Shown here: positions 38,201 through 47,601 of the stretch, one piece after another | Numbering within the stretch: position 1 is the first letter of the stretch | How the letters are laid out: the number at the start of each line of letters is the position of its first letter | Assembly: GCF_040215105.1 (NCBI RefSeq) | Contig: NZ_CP157875.1 | Location: 1,169,501 to 1,233,500, forward strand | Source of the DNA: Aeromonas veronii | Lineage (GTDB): Bacteria > Pseudomonadota > Gammaproteobacteria > Enterobacterales > Aeromonadaceae | Length of the DNA: 64,000 nucleotides | Direction of reading: 5' to 3' | Notes under the pieces: generated by a model | The model's database searches: none | The model's input: the letters and a program-made list of their open reading frames with translations, nothing else | What the model was told of the DNA's origin: nothing | Translations under genes and position numbers: made by a program

Positions 38201-38382
38201 CCGCCATCTACCACCTGCTGGCCAAGCGGGCGGGGATGACGGGGGCGCGGGATCAACAGGTGAACGCGGCGCTGGCGGGGGAGCTGGTGGTGATGGCGCA
38301 GGCGCCGTCGACTGCCGAGGCGGCCACGCAGCTCGACCAGACGCCAGCGTCGCCGACGACCAGAGACAAGCCGACCGCCTAG
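35200..38382 (+). CDS. RND multidrug efflux transporter (HAE1 family)
   Basis: A 1060-residue proton-driven pump, of the usual AcrB-like length. The two halves, the helix-4 proton relay GLVVDDAIVVVENI with paired aspartates, and C-terminal GMVTKNGILIVEFIN are present. HAE1 type is supported by these residues. Substrates, such as drugs, dyes or detergents, cannot be inferred. It forms an adaptor-pump pair with the preceding gene but uses an outer membrane channel from elsewhere, probably TolC. Confidence 0.93.
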   Translation: MWLSDMSVRRPLVAVVISALLTVFGLVAFSKLTVREMPDVQTPSVSITTTYDGAAPEVMESQVTKPIEDQLSGISGIKNINSVTRKGRSMITVEFNLGWNMLEGTSDVRDAISRARPKLPDEVDEPMVTKDNGNGDVAIWLNFSSTQMDRTAMTDYANRMLVDSLSLVDGVSEVSLSGDLSQVMYVRLRPADMAARGITVADVQDALKRENIELPGGEIRNNSMTMAVQIARLYHSAEDFRSLPVTTASNGQSIYLADIADVEVGAKNEDSAYQRNGRESLGIGIVAQSTANPLAVAQGIERKMTEMQRFLPEGASLEVDYDSTIFIKQAIHEVYETLAICALLVVAVLYLFLGQGRTTLIPAITVPVSLISAFIGAWYLGFSINLITLLALILAIGLVVDDAIVVVENIHHHLQRGESPLMAAWHGTREVGFAVIATTAVLVMVFVPIAFMDGMVGRLFTEFAILLSLAVLFSSLVALTLTPAMGSWLMRAVDKPNPLTARLDAGLSWVESHYRRLLGWVLRRSVWTPLVLLLCLGGIGALFGKLPASLTPTEDRGVLYVFVKGAEGTSIERMKRNMEQVEAAIMPLLGKGVVQAVSFSTPAFGRGGDQTGLAIIQLTDWAMRDETATEFGRSLSGRLAGIPDVMIRTFQPGFRGGSTAAVQFVLQGSDYAEIYQQGLALQQAASQSGLMLAPDLDYAEKTPELQVTIERDRASQLGIPVSTVASSLQALLGGVSQTTYVDRGEEYDVYLRANQNDFNGISDISRIYLKAASGEMVSLSTLATIKQVASPQRLNHYQRQKAIALTADLAPGHTLGEALDFLDGWAADHLPTGMSVDYAGESKDYRDNQGEMALVFGLALLVVYLVLVAQFESLVTPTVVMVTVPLGIFGGLLGLWLTGQELSIYSQIGMIMLIGMVTKNGILIVEFINQLRQRGETFEEAIIAGSVRRLRPILMTSLTAIIGAVPLMISMGAGYESRMAVGTVVFFGLSLATLVTLLMVPAIYHLLAKRAGMTGARDQQVNAALAGELVVMAQAPSTAEAATQLDQTPASPTTRDKPTA

Positions 38383-38479
38383 TGCGCGCCCCCCATCTGG
38401 GGTCGGGATGGCGAAAGAGGGTGGCTCCCTGATGTGAGGTGGTTACTATGTGACCAGCTCAATATCGAGACCACCCATC

Positions 38480-38851
38480 ATGTTGCCATCCGTGATCTAC
38501 GAGCCGCTGCCTTTCCTGTATCTGGGCAGCGGTTTATGCTTGCTGGGGTTCGCCGGGCAGTCAACCCTGCTGCTGGCGGGGCTGGCCCTCTACCTTGCCG
38601 GCTCCCTCGTCTGGTTCAGGCGCGGTGCCCATCGCCGCCAGGACAAGCAGCGCCAGCCCCATCAGCGCAGCTGGCCTCACTGGCTCTACGAGAGCCGTCC
38701 CTTCGCCCTGATCCTGCTCGGTGTGCTGATGCTGCGCTTCTCGACCCATCCGGTTTTTCTGATCCCCGCCCTCATCTGGTGTTTGCTGGGGGGTTATCAG
38801 CTGCTGCTGCGCCACCATCACCGATTCGCACTCGCCCGCCCGCTGGGGTAG
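38480..38851 (+). CDS. Small hypothetical membrane protein (123 residues)
   Basis: The ATG at 38480 begins MLPSVIYEPLPFLYLGSG. Three hydrophobic segments are visible (about 8-22, 26-45, 76-108), separated by a strongly basic loop FRRGAHRRQDKQRQPHQR that should lie in the cytoplasm. No family is recognised. It follows the RND pump by 100 bases, so co-expression is possible, but a role in efflux is only a guess. Confidence 0.6.
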   Translation: MLPSVIYEPLPFLYLGSGLCLLGFAGQSTLLLAGLALYLAGSLVWFRRGAHRRQDKQRQPHQRSWPHWLYESRPFALILLGVLMLRFSTHPVFLIPALIWCLLGGYQLLLRHHHRFALARPLG

Positions 38852-38996
38852 ATTCTCGCGGCCCGTGAGGAGGGGCAGCCTGCGAGAGACGCCCTGCTTC
38901 CCGGGCTGACCCTGCGAATGGTGGGGGCAAAAAGCCATCGATCCGGGCTGATGTGCCCGGTATAATGCGCGACCCGAATTGTTCCAGGTGTTCAAA

Positions 38997-41387
<2,391 letters not shown>

Positions 41388-41418
41388 TATTTGCTGATTA
41401 GCAAGGCGATAGAAAAGA

Positions 41419-41448
41419 AAAAGGCGACCAGATGGTCGCCTTTTTTAT
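41419..41448. terminator. Terminator after ygiQ
   Basis: AAGGCGACCA / TGGTCGCCTT around a two-base loop, then T tract. Confidence 0.9.
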
Positions 41449-41504
41449 GGCTACTTCGGATATGTTTTTTAGTTTGATTATGACTGTTTTTAGATTTATA
41501 TCGG

Positions 41505-42304
41505 TTATGTATTTTTAGACTCGCTTACAAATGATTCATTATTATTCTTCAGTGTTCTTTTAAAATATTCATCAATGTCTCTTTTAGTAATTTTGATTTT
41601 ATTTGTTTCGATAATGTTATTATATTCCCTGTCGAAATTAGATGGTGCAGGGTATTTAATTTCATTTAAAAGCATCATTTGTTCTTGTTGTATGCGCTGT
41701 ATTGCATTCATTATTTCTGAATATTGTAACTCATTCAAAAGATTTGCTTTTGCTTCCGCGCTTAGATCTGCTTGACCAAGTTGGGCTGGTGAAGTTAATT
41801 CTAACAATCTAATCAATGAGTTTATTTCATTTTTATCCGCACGTTTGGCGTATGTATCCTTTAAAGTCTCAGCTAATTTTGCTATTGCAACCTTGACATC
41901 ACGATATTTCATTCCTTTGCTATAATTTACGTATCGTAGACTTGAAACGTCAAATGGTGCTCCGGTTGAATCGTCTATCATTAAAACGGTTGGTTTATCA
42001 AATGCTTGCCGCACACCTAACTCATAAAAAACATTTGGGTTTTTGGCACTCATATCACAAATTGCTATATCTGAAGCGATAACGTTTTTAATATGTCTAG
42101 TTGTATGAGATTTGTGTTTTTTGTTTCATCTGCTCTAACAGGAATCATATTAGCTAACTCAATAGCTGGTTTTATTATGTCTTGATAAACAAGGGTGAAG
42201 TGGTCAGGATCATATCCAGGCTGATTTGAAATAGGCATAATAACAAAGCAAGTAGGGGGGGTATTAGGTGCAATATCTGTTACTGTTTGTGGTGATTTTG
42301 TCAT
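41505..42304 (-). pseudogene. Frameshifted TIR/deoxyribosyltransferase-like gene
   Basis: Two frames make one protein if joined. The first (from ATG 42304; a GTG at 42346 is an alternative) carries CFVIMPISNQPGYDPDHFT, then IKPAIELANMIPVRADETKN. The second carries SDIAICDMSAKNPNVFYELG then RQAFDKPTVLMIDD and a helical tail of about 130 residues. This order (FVIMPF-like strand, RADE-like segment, DLT.NPNVFYELG-like motif) is that of TIR-like or nucleoside 2-deoxyribosyltransferase-like domains in suspected defence proteins. The break lies at a run of five A's (plus-strand T's 42085-42089); one more A restores the frame. The gene is AT-rich unlike its neighbours. It is either a recent pseudogene, a sequencing error, or a programmed frameshift. 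Confidence 0.65.
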
Positions 42305-42346
42305 TCTTAAATTTCTCGTGTTTGATGAAGGATTCAGATATTCCAC

Positions 42347-42778
42347 ATGTCTTGACCTGATTACCCATGCCCCTCAGCCAGCTTCAAGAGCCGATATGGC
42401 ATCGGAGGGTAGGACGCTGGGACACCCACCTTTTTGTATTAGGCGTAACGTCACCAAATCTCACGCTACCGCCCGTGGATTACAGCTTCCAATATACTCC
42501 CTTGACCCGAGCTGGCAGCAACCCATCGCAGTTCAACAGGTTCTGGATGGCTATGGTGAGCCAAACGAAACTTTCTGAGCGAGCCTTAAAATGCTGTAAC
42601 CATCAGAATTTCATAGTTTTTTGAACTGGATCAGCAAATGGATTTGAAAGGGCATATGTGGCTATTTTCATTTCCCCAAAAGATGACTGTCCCCATCGGG
42701 GGTGGCTTTGTTATCTTGCCGGGTAGATCGGCAGGGGCGATAGGTGCCTCTTTATCTCACTCCAACAGGTGCAATCAG
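42347..42778. other. Low-GC intergenic stretch after the TIR-like gene
   Basis: No gene is supported. A plus-strand frame at 42367-42624 (85 residues, MPLSQLQEPIWHRRVGRWDT...) has no ribosome site and no recognisable domain. It may be a remnant of foreign DNA. The base composition returns to the genome level towards 42780. Confidence 0.35.
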
Positions 42779-43006
42779 ATGGCGTTAAAGATGCGATCCC
42801 GCAGGGAGAAGGTGGGCAGCGGGCTCGGGCTGGTGATGGGGCTTATTGCCTTTAACCTGATCGCGCCCCTGCTCCTTGAAGCAAAAGAGATCTCCGATAT
42901 GAACCGGATGATCGGGGCCATGATCAGCGCCATGATCTGCTCCGAGCTCGGAGCCAGAGTCGGCAAGTGGCTCGATGCCAGAGAGCAGGTCAAATCCCCA
43001 GAGTAG
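42779..43006 (+). CDS. Small hypothetical membrane protein (75 residues)
   Basis: From ATG 42779 (MALKMRSRREKVGSGLGLVM) the product has two hydrophobic segments, LGLVMGLIAFNLIAPLLL and MIGAMISAMICSELGA, separated by about 10 residues. Upstream codons at 42638 add 47 residues with no clear character. AGGTG lies seven bases before 42779. No domain is recognised. Confidence 0.5.
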   Translation: MALKMRSRREKVGSGLGLVMGLIAFNLIAPLLLEAKEISDMNRMIGAMISAMICSELGARVGKWLDAREQVKSPE

Positions 43007-43035
43007 AGGGCGACAAGGGTCGCCCTCGTTTTATT
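43006..43035 (+). terminator. Terminator between the small membrane gene and the DinB gene
   Basis: AGGGCGAC / GTCGCCCT stem and TTTTATTT; convergent genes share it. Confidence 0.75.
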
Positions 43036-43041
43036 TATTGC

Positions 43042-43545
43042 TTAGCCGCCGCGACGTTCGGGTTCGCTGCGATGCAGGAAGGCGGTCAGGGTATCCCGCG
43101 GCGGCGTGATGCCGCACTGCACCAGAAGCCGCCCGATAGTTCCCCTGTGATAACCGCCGTGGGTCACCAGGTGCAGCAGCATCTCGGCGCGGCTCATCTG
43201 TCCCCTGTCCCCATCCACAAAGTTGAACGAGAGCACGGCCTCGCCATCTGATTGTCGAAGGTTTGCAACGTAATCCAGATACCAGGCATCCAGCTTGCCG
43301 ATGGCACTGTGCAATTCAGCCAGGGTCGGCGTCTCCAGGGTATTGGTGGCACTGAAGCCGTGAGGCTCTCCCAGCAGATTGCTCTTGAAGATGGCATCGA
43401 CCACATGGATATGGTTGAAGATGCGAAGGGCCGTGTGGTGCGCCTCGGCATATTGCTGCGAGTCCAGGATGGCGAGGGCATCCAGCAGTTCACCGTCGGC
43501 CCAGGCCTTGTAGCGAAACAGAGAGTGAAGGGTCGAAGTGCTCAT
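43042..43545 (-). CDS. DinB family protein
   Basis: A 167-residue four-helix bundle of the DinB/YfiT metalloprotein family. The metal-binding histidines appear as NHIHVVDAIF (His near residue 42) and the later VTHGGYHRGTIGRLL. It likely acts on small thiols or in stress responses, but the activity is unknown. It is unrelated to DNA polymerase IV, which shares the DinB name. ATG 43545 is preferred because AAGGA lies seven bases upstream. Confidence 0.87.
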   Translation of the reverse strand: MSTSTLHSLFRYKAWADGELLDALAILDSQQYAEAHHTALRIFNHIHVVDAIFKSNLLGEPHGFSATNTLETPTLAELHSAIGKLDAWYLDYVANLRQSDGEAVLSFNFVDGDRGQMSRAEMLLHLVTHGGYHRGTIGRLLVQCGITPPRDTLTAFLHRSEPERRGG

Positions 43546-43774
43546 GGTCTTCCTTGATGGGGTATCACGTGAAGCGCTCATCTTAGCCAGACGCCGGTGA
43601 CTTGGGAATCTCGGCCCCCGCTGCCCGTTTCAGATCTTCGCCTGTTTTTCCTTGCAGATCAGGGAGCTGTGAAGCGCCTCCCATCCGGGGTCTTGCCCGG
43701 TTCGCCAAGGGGCGGGGACGTGTTACCTTGCTGCTCTGGTCCCCTACTATCAGACAACTAGGCAAGGAGTTCCC

Positions 43775-44689
43775 ATGCGCATTGCCCTCGTAGGTCTTGG
43801 TGATATCGCCCAGAAAGCCTATCTGCCGCTGCTCGCGAGCGATGAGCGAGTCACCCCGCTGCTCTGCACCCGCAGCCCGGAGGTATTGGGCAAATTGGCC
43901 CGCCAGTATCGCATTGCCGAGTGCTTCACCGAGGTGGATGCGCTGCTGGCGAGCCGCCCGGACGCCGTGATGATCCACGCAGCCACCGCTGTGCACTTCG
44001 CGCTGGCCCGCCAGTGCCTGCAAGCGGGCATCCCCACCTTCGTGGACAAGCCGCTCTGTTTTGATTACGCCGAGGTGGAAGCGCTCGCCGACCTCGCCAT
44101 TGCGAAGGATTGCCCGCTGTTTGTGGGTTTCAACCGCCGCTATCTGCCCGCCATGAGCGCCGCCCGTTCAGATAATCAGCCACTCACCGAGATCCATTGG
44201 CAGAAGCACAGGCATGCCCTGCCTGGGTTGCCGCGTCAGTTCCTGTTCGACGACTGCATCCATGTGCTCGACAGCCTCTGCTTCTATGGCGGCGCGCCTG
44301 ACGGGGATCTCCATGCGGTGCTTCGGCGAAGCCCCCAGCAGCCCGAGCAGCTGGCCGGGGTGAGCGTCACCTGGCAGAGCGGGCAGACGGCGGTGAGCGG
44401 CAGCATGAACCGCAGCGCCGGCATCACCGAGGAGCGCATCGATGCCTATGGCGACAACCTCTCCCTGCATATCGAGAACTGCACCCGGGGCACCTTGGCC
44501 CGCGATAAAACCGTGCAGACCTTGGCCCCCGACGACTGGCAGCCGACGCTGGCGAGCCGGGGCTTCGTGGCGATGCTCGATCACTGGTATGGGCAGATTG
44601 CAGCGGGCCGCGCCGATGGGCGGCTTGTCGAGAGCTATTTGCAGAGCCATCACTTGGCCGAGCGACTGGTGGCGATGGCGGGCAAGTGA
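43775..44689 (+). CDS. Gfo/Idh/MocA family oxidoreductase
   Basis: A 304-residue NAD(P)-binding dehydrogenase. The Rossmann start MRIALVGLGDIAQKAYLPLL is followed by VDKPLCF, equivalent to the conserved EKP motif that holds the catalytic lysine. The C-terminal region has the mixed alpha/beta fold with HVLDSLCFYGG. Homologues act on sugars, inositols or related cyclitols. It resembles the MviM/YceM group. The substrate is unknown and no pathway neighbours help. Confidence 0.85.
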   Translation: MRIALVGLGDIAQKAYLPLLASDERVTPLLCTRSPEVLGKLARQYRIAECFTEVDALLASRPDAVMIHAATAVHFALARQCLQAGIPTFVDKPLCFDYAEVEALADLAIAKDCPLFVGFNRRYLPAMSAARSDNQPLTEIHWQKHRHALPGLPRQFLFDDCIHVLDSLCFYGGAPDGDLHAVLRRSPQQPEQLAGVSVTWQSGQTAVSGSMNRSAGITEERIDAYGDNLSLHIENCTRGTLARDKTVQTLAPDDWQPTLASRGFVAMLDHWYGQIAAGRADGRLVESYLQSHHLAERLVAMAGK

Positions 44690-44870
44690 CCCGCTCCGGG
44701 TCTGCTGTGCCGGTTAGTGCGGGACGAATGGTGAAATAATCGCCATAGCACTGTATGGGATGACGGTTCCCTGTGCAGTCGGCGGGGGAAGGGGCCCGCC
44801 GTGCGAGCCAAGCGCCGGCTTGTTTGCTATCTTGGCGACCAGAGACGGCCTTCAGAGCGATAGCGAATCT

Positions 44871-45392
44871 ATGAGCATTATTTTGGGGATAGACCCGGGT
44901 TCGCGGATCACCGGTTACGGGGTCATCCGCATCGTGGCCGGCAAGGCGGAGTACCTGGGATCGGGGTGCATTCGCACCGATCTGGGCGAGCTGCCGTCAC
45001 GCTTGAAGCAAGTCTACGACGGGGTGAGCGAGATTATCACCCAGTTCAAGCCAAACGAGTTCGCCATCGAGCGGGTCTTTATGGCGCGCAACGCGGACTC
45101 TGCCCTGAAGCTTGGTCAGGCCAGGGGCAGCGCCATCGTCGCGGCGGTCAACGCCTTGCTGCCGGTCAGCGAATACTCGGCGACCCAGATCAAGCAGGCG
45201 GTGGTGGGCACCGGTGGCGCCGCCAAGGAGCAGGTACAACACATGGTGACCCATCTGCTCAAGCTTTCGGCCACTCCCCAGGCGGATGCGGCGGATGCCC
45301 TCGGGGTGGCGCTCTGCCACTTCCATACCCAGCAGAGCCTGATCCGGATGGCGGGGCGGGCGACGGGGTCGGTGCGCGGTCGCTACCGCTAA
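44871..45392 (+). CDS. ruvC: Crossover junction endodeoxyribonuclease RuvC
   Basis: The 173-residue Holliday-junction resolvase. Catalytic acids are in [14 protein letters not shown] (Asp7), [10 protein letters not shown] (Glu) and [13 protein letters not shown] (Asp). ATG 44871 matches the E. coli N-terminus. The usual partners ruvA and ruvB are not next to it in this window; the next gene is aqpZ. RuvC dimers cut recombination junctions made or moved by RuvAB. Confidence 0.95.
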   Translation: MSIILGIDPGSRITGYGVIRIVAGKAEYLGSGCIRTDLGELPSRLKQVYDGVSEIITQFKPNEFAIERVFMARNADSALKLGQARGSAIVAAVNALLPVSEYSATQIKQAVVGTGGAAKEQVQHMVTHLLKLSATPQADAADALGVALCHFHTQQSLIRMAGRATGSVRGRYR

Positions 45393-45677
45393 GCCGGATG
45401 CCGGAGCCAGCCCTTGGTGGATGGCTCCGTTCTGTCAGACTTATCCCGATTGAGTCATTATCTGTCGCACCCAATCCAAAATTTCTTTGTGAACAAGGTC
45501 TTGGCTTGACGATAATCATCTCAATTAATCAATAACTTGTGACACTAATCACAATTTGTCTCTCAAACCGCCCATTTCGCCTTCCCCTGTCACACTCCCA
45601 TAATATGGCGCCTGTTGAATAACAGTGTCCGTATGAGCCTTGCGTTCATATCAACGTCCATCGCGGGAGAGATAAGA

Positions 45678-46364
45678 GTGAAACCTTTTGCAGCTGAGTT
45701 TATGGGTACCTTCTGGCTGGTACTGGGGGGTTGTGGCAGCGCCGTGCTGGCCGCCGCTTTCCCGAACGTGGGGATCGGTCTGCTGGGCGTGGCCTTGGCT
45801 TTCGGTCTGACCGTGCTGACCATGGCCTATGCCATCGGCCACATTTCAGGTTGCCACCTGAACCCGGCCGTTACCGTGGGTCTGTGGGCGGGTGGCCGCT
45901 TCCCGGCCTCCAGCGTGCTGCCCTACATCGTCTCCCAGGTGCTGGGCGGTATCGCCGCCGCAGCCGTGCTCTATCTGATCGCAAGCGGCCAGGCCGGTTT
46001 CGATCTGGCGGGTGGCTTTGCCTCCAACGGCTATGGCGAGCACTCCCCGGGCGGTTACAGCCTGCTGGCGGCCCTGGTGTGTGAAGTGGTGATGACCGGC
46101 TTCTTCCTGTTCGTCATCATGGGTGCCACCGACAGCCGTGCTCCGGCCGGTTTTGCCCCCATCGCCATCGGCCTGTGCCTGACCCTGATCCACCTCATCA
46201 GCATCCCGGTGACCAACACCTCGGTCAACCCGGCGCGCAGCACTGGGGTTGCCCTCTTTGTTGGTGACTGGGCCATCGGCCAGCTGTGGTTGTTCTGGGT
46301 GGCGCCGATCGTCGGTGGCATTCTGGGTGCTTTGGCCTATCGCGTGGTCGCCACGAAAGAGTAA
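45678..46364 (+). CDS. aqpZ: Aquaporin Z
   Basis: A 228-residue water channel with six helices and two half-helices bearing [10 protein letters not shown] and NTSVNPARS (both NPA boxes). The aromatic/arginine filter is that of a strict water channel (Arg after the second NPA). A GTG start at 45678, with GGGAGA eight bases upstream, matches the E. coli N-terminus; upstream ATG codons at 45615 and 45633 would add unrelated residues. Confidence 0.95.
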   Translation: MKPFAAEFMGTFWLVLGGCGSAVLAAAFPNVGIGLLGVALAFGLTVLTMAYAIGHISGCHLNPAVTVGLWAGGRFPASSVLPYIVSQVLGGIAAAAVLYLIASGQAGFDLAGGFASNGYGEHSPGGYSLLAALVCEVVMTGFFLFVIMGATDSRAPAGFAPIAIGLCLTLIHLISIPVTNTSVNPARSTGVALFVGDWAIGQLWLFWVAPIVGGILGALAYRVVATKE

Positions 46365-46387
46365 GCCGTTGCCAGTCAACGTGTGCT

Positions 46388-46418
46388 ATCGACACGCCCT
46401 CGGGCGTGTTTTGTTTTT
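46388..46418 (+). terminator. Terminator after aqpZ
   Basis: ACACGCCC / GGGCGTGT with a two-base loop, then a long T tract. Confidence 0.85.
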
Positions 46419-46490
46419 TCTGGGGCAGTGAAAATATGGGCTGGCCGTGACGGACCACGGAGAACACAAACGGTGCGGGGCAGTGAGGGC

Positions 46491-46681
46491 ACCCGCGCCA
46501 CATAGGCGCGGGTCTCTGCATGGTGGATGGGAAGGGATGCCGCCGTGCTTTTGTCTTGCTAAGGGCTTACAGGCCCCGGGCGTGCAGCATATCCCGGTAG
46601 CGCTGGTGCAGCAGCTTGACCCGCGCCACATAGGCGCGGGTCTCGGCATAGGGCGGAATGCCGCCGTGTTTTTGTCTTGCT
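46491..46681 (-). repeat. One full and one partial extra copy of the lytic transglycosylase 3' end
   Basis: The last ~115 bases of the transglycosylase gene (46681-46796) are repeated next to it with a 121-base period. Copy B, 46561-46681, is full-length and would encode KHGGIPPYAETRAYVARVKL onward with a stop. Copy C is partial, from about 46491 to 46560. Copies differ by scattered point changes. They lie downstream of the gene on its own strand, in the space before aqpZ. Confidence 0.9.
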
Positions 46682-46687
46682 AAGGGC

Positions 46688-47461
46688 TTACAGGCCCTGG
46701 GCGTGCAGCATATCCCGATAGCGCTGGTGCAGCAGCTTGACCCGCTCCACATAGGCGCGGGTTTCAGCATAGGGCGGAATACCGCCGTGTTTTTGCACGG
46801 CGCCGGCACCGGCGTTGTAGGCGGCGGTGGCTAGGGAGATATTGCCGTCGTACTGCTTGAGCAACCCCGCCAGGTACTTCACCCCGCCGAAGATGTTCTG
46901 CTCCGCCAGCAGGGCGTTGCCGACCCCGAGCTCGCGGGCCGTGGCGGGCATCAGCTGGGTCAGCCCCATGGCCCCCTTGCGGGAGACCGCCAAAGGGTTG
47001 AAGGCGGACTCGGCGTGAATGAGCGCCCGGATGAGGGCGGGATCCACGCTGTAGGTCTTGGCCGCCGCCTTGATGGTGCTGGCGTAGTCGTAGAGGAAGA
47101 GGCCTGTGGTGCGCCAGTTGACCTTGGAGGCGGGATCGCAGGCGTAGCAGTCGTTGAACTGCAGGAGCTCGTAGTGACCCTGATCCGGCATGATGTCGGA
47201 GTAGCGGATCACCCCGTTCTTTTGCACCGACTTGTAGACCTGGATCTGGCGCTGCGCCGGGGCCGATGCCTTGGCCAGTTCAGGGCCGGGCTCAGGGGCA
47301 GAGACGGCGGCGGGTGCTGGTTTAACCGTAGCCACGGGTTTCACCGTGATGGTGGGGGGGGTCTCGGTCGTCAGGATCACCACCTCGGCCGGTGATGGCA
47401 TCTGGCCCCAGACAGAGAGGGAAATCAGGGGAAGGGCTCCCAGCAAGATCCATGCTTTCAA
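46688..47461 (-). CDS. Lytic transglycosylase (SLT domain), periplasmic
   Basis: A 257-residue peptidoglycan lyase. TTG 47461, with AAGGAG seven bases upstream, gives a signal peptide (KAWILLGALPLISLSVWG). A DUF4124-like segment (QVYKSVQKNGVIRYSDI) leads to the SLT domain: catalytic Glu in IRALIHAESAFNPLAVS, then KGAMGLTQLMPATARELGV and LATAAYNAGAGAV. It cleaves glycan strands to 1,6-anhydromuramyl products. Its 3' end has extra copies downstream. Confidence 0.88.
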   Translation of the reverse strand: MKAWILLGALPLISLSVWGQMPSPAEVVILTTETPPTITVKPVATVKPAPAAVSAPEPGPELAKASAPAQRQIQVYKSVQKNGVIRYSDIMPDQGHYELLQFNDCYACDPASKVNWRTTGLFLYDYASTIKAAAKTYSVDPALIRALIHAESAFNPLAVSRKGAMGLTQLMPATARELGVGNALLAEQNIFGGVKYLAGLLKQYDGNISLATAAYNAGAGAVQKHGGIPPYAETRAYVERVKLLHQRYRDMLHAQGL

Positions 47462-47552
47462 CGGCTTGCTCCTTAAGCCTTGGTCGCCCGTTGAGTAAAG
47501 CATCAGAGGATGGGCAGAACAAGCCCGCGGTGTGGCGCGGTGCGAGAAAAAC

Positions 47553-47583
47553 CCAAAAATGAGGCCGCGCAGTGGCGGCCTCG
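47553..47583 (-). terminator. Terminator after the amylase gene
   Basis: GAGGCCGC (plus 47561-47568) and GCGGCCTC (47575-47582); on the minus strand ATTTTT follows. It separates amylase from the transglycosylase gene. Confidence 0.8.
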
Positions 47584-47601
47584 GACAAGGTGCTTGCCTG
47601 C

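Noticed and set aside
42367..42624. 85-residue frame between the TIR-like gene and the small membrane gene
   Set aside because: No ribosome site, no domain, and unusual composition. Kept only as a possible remnant.
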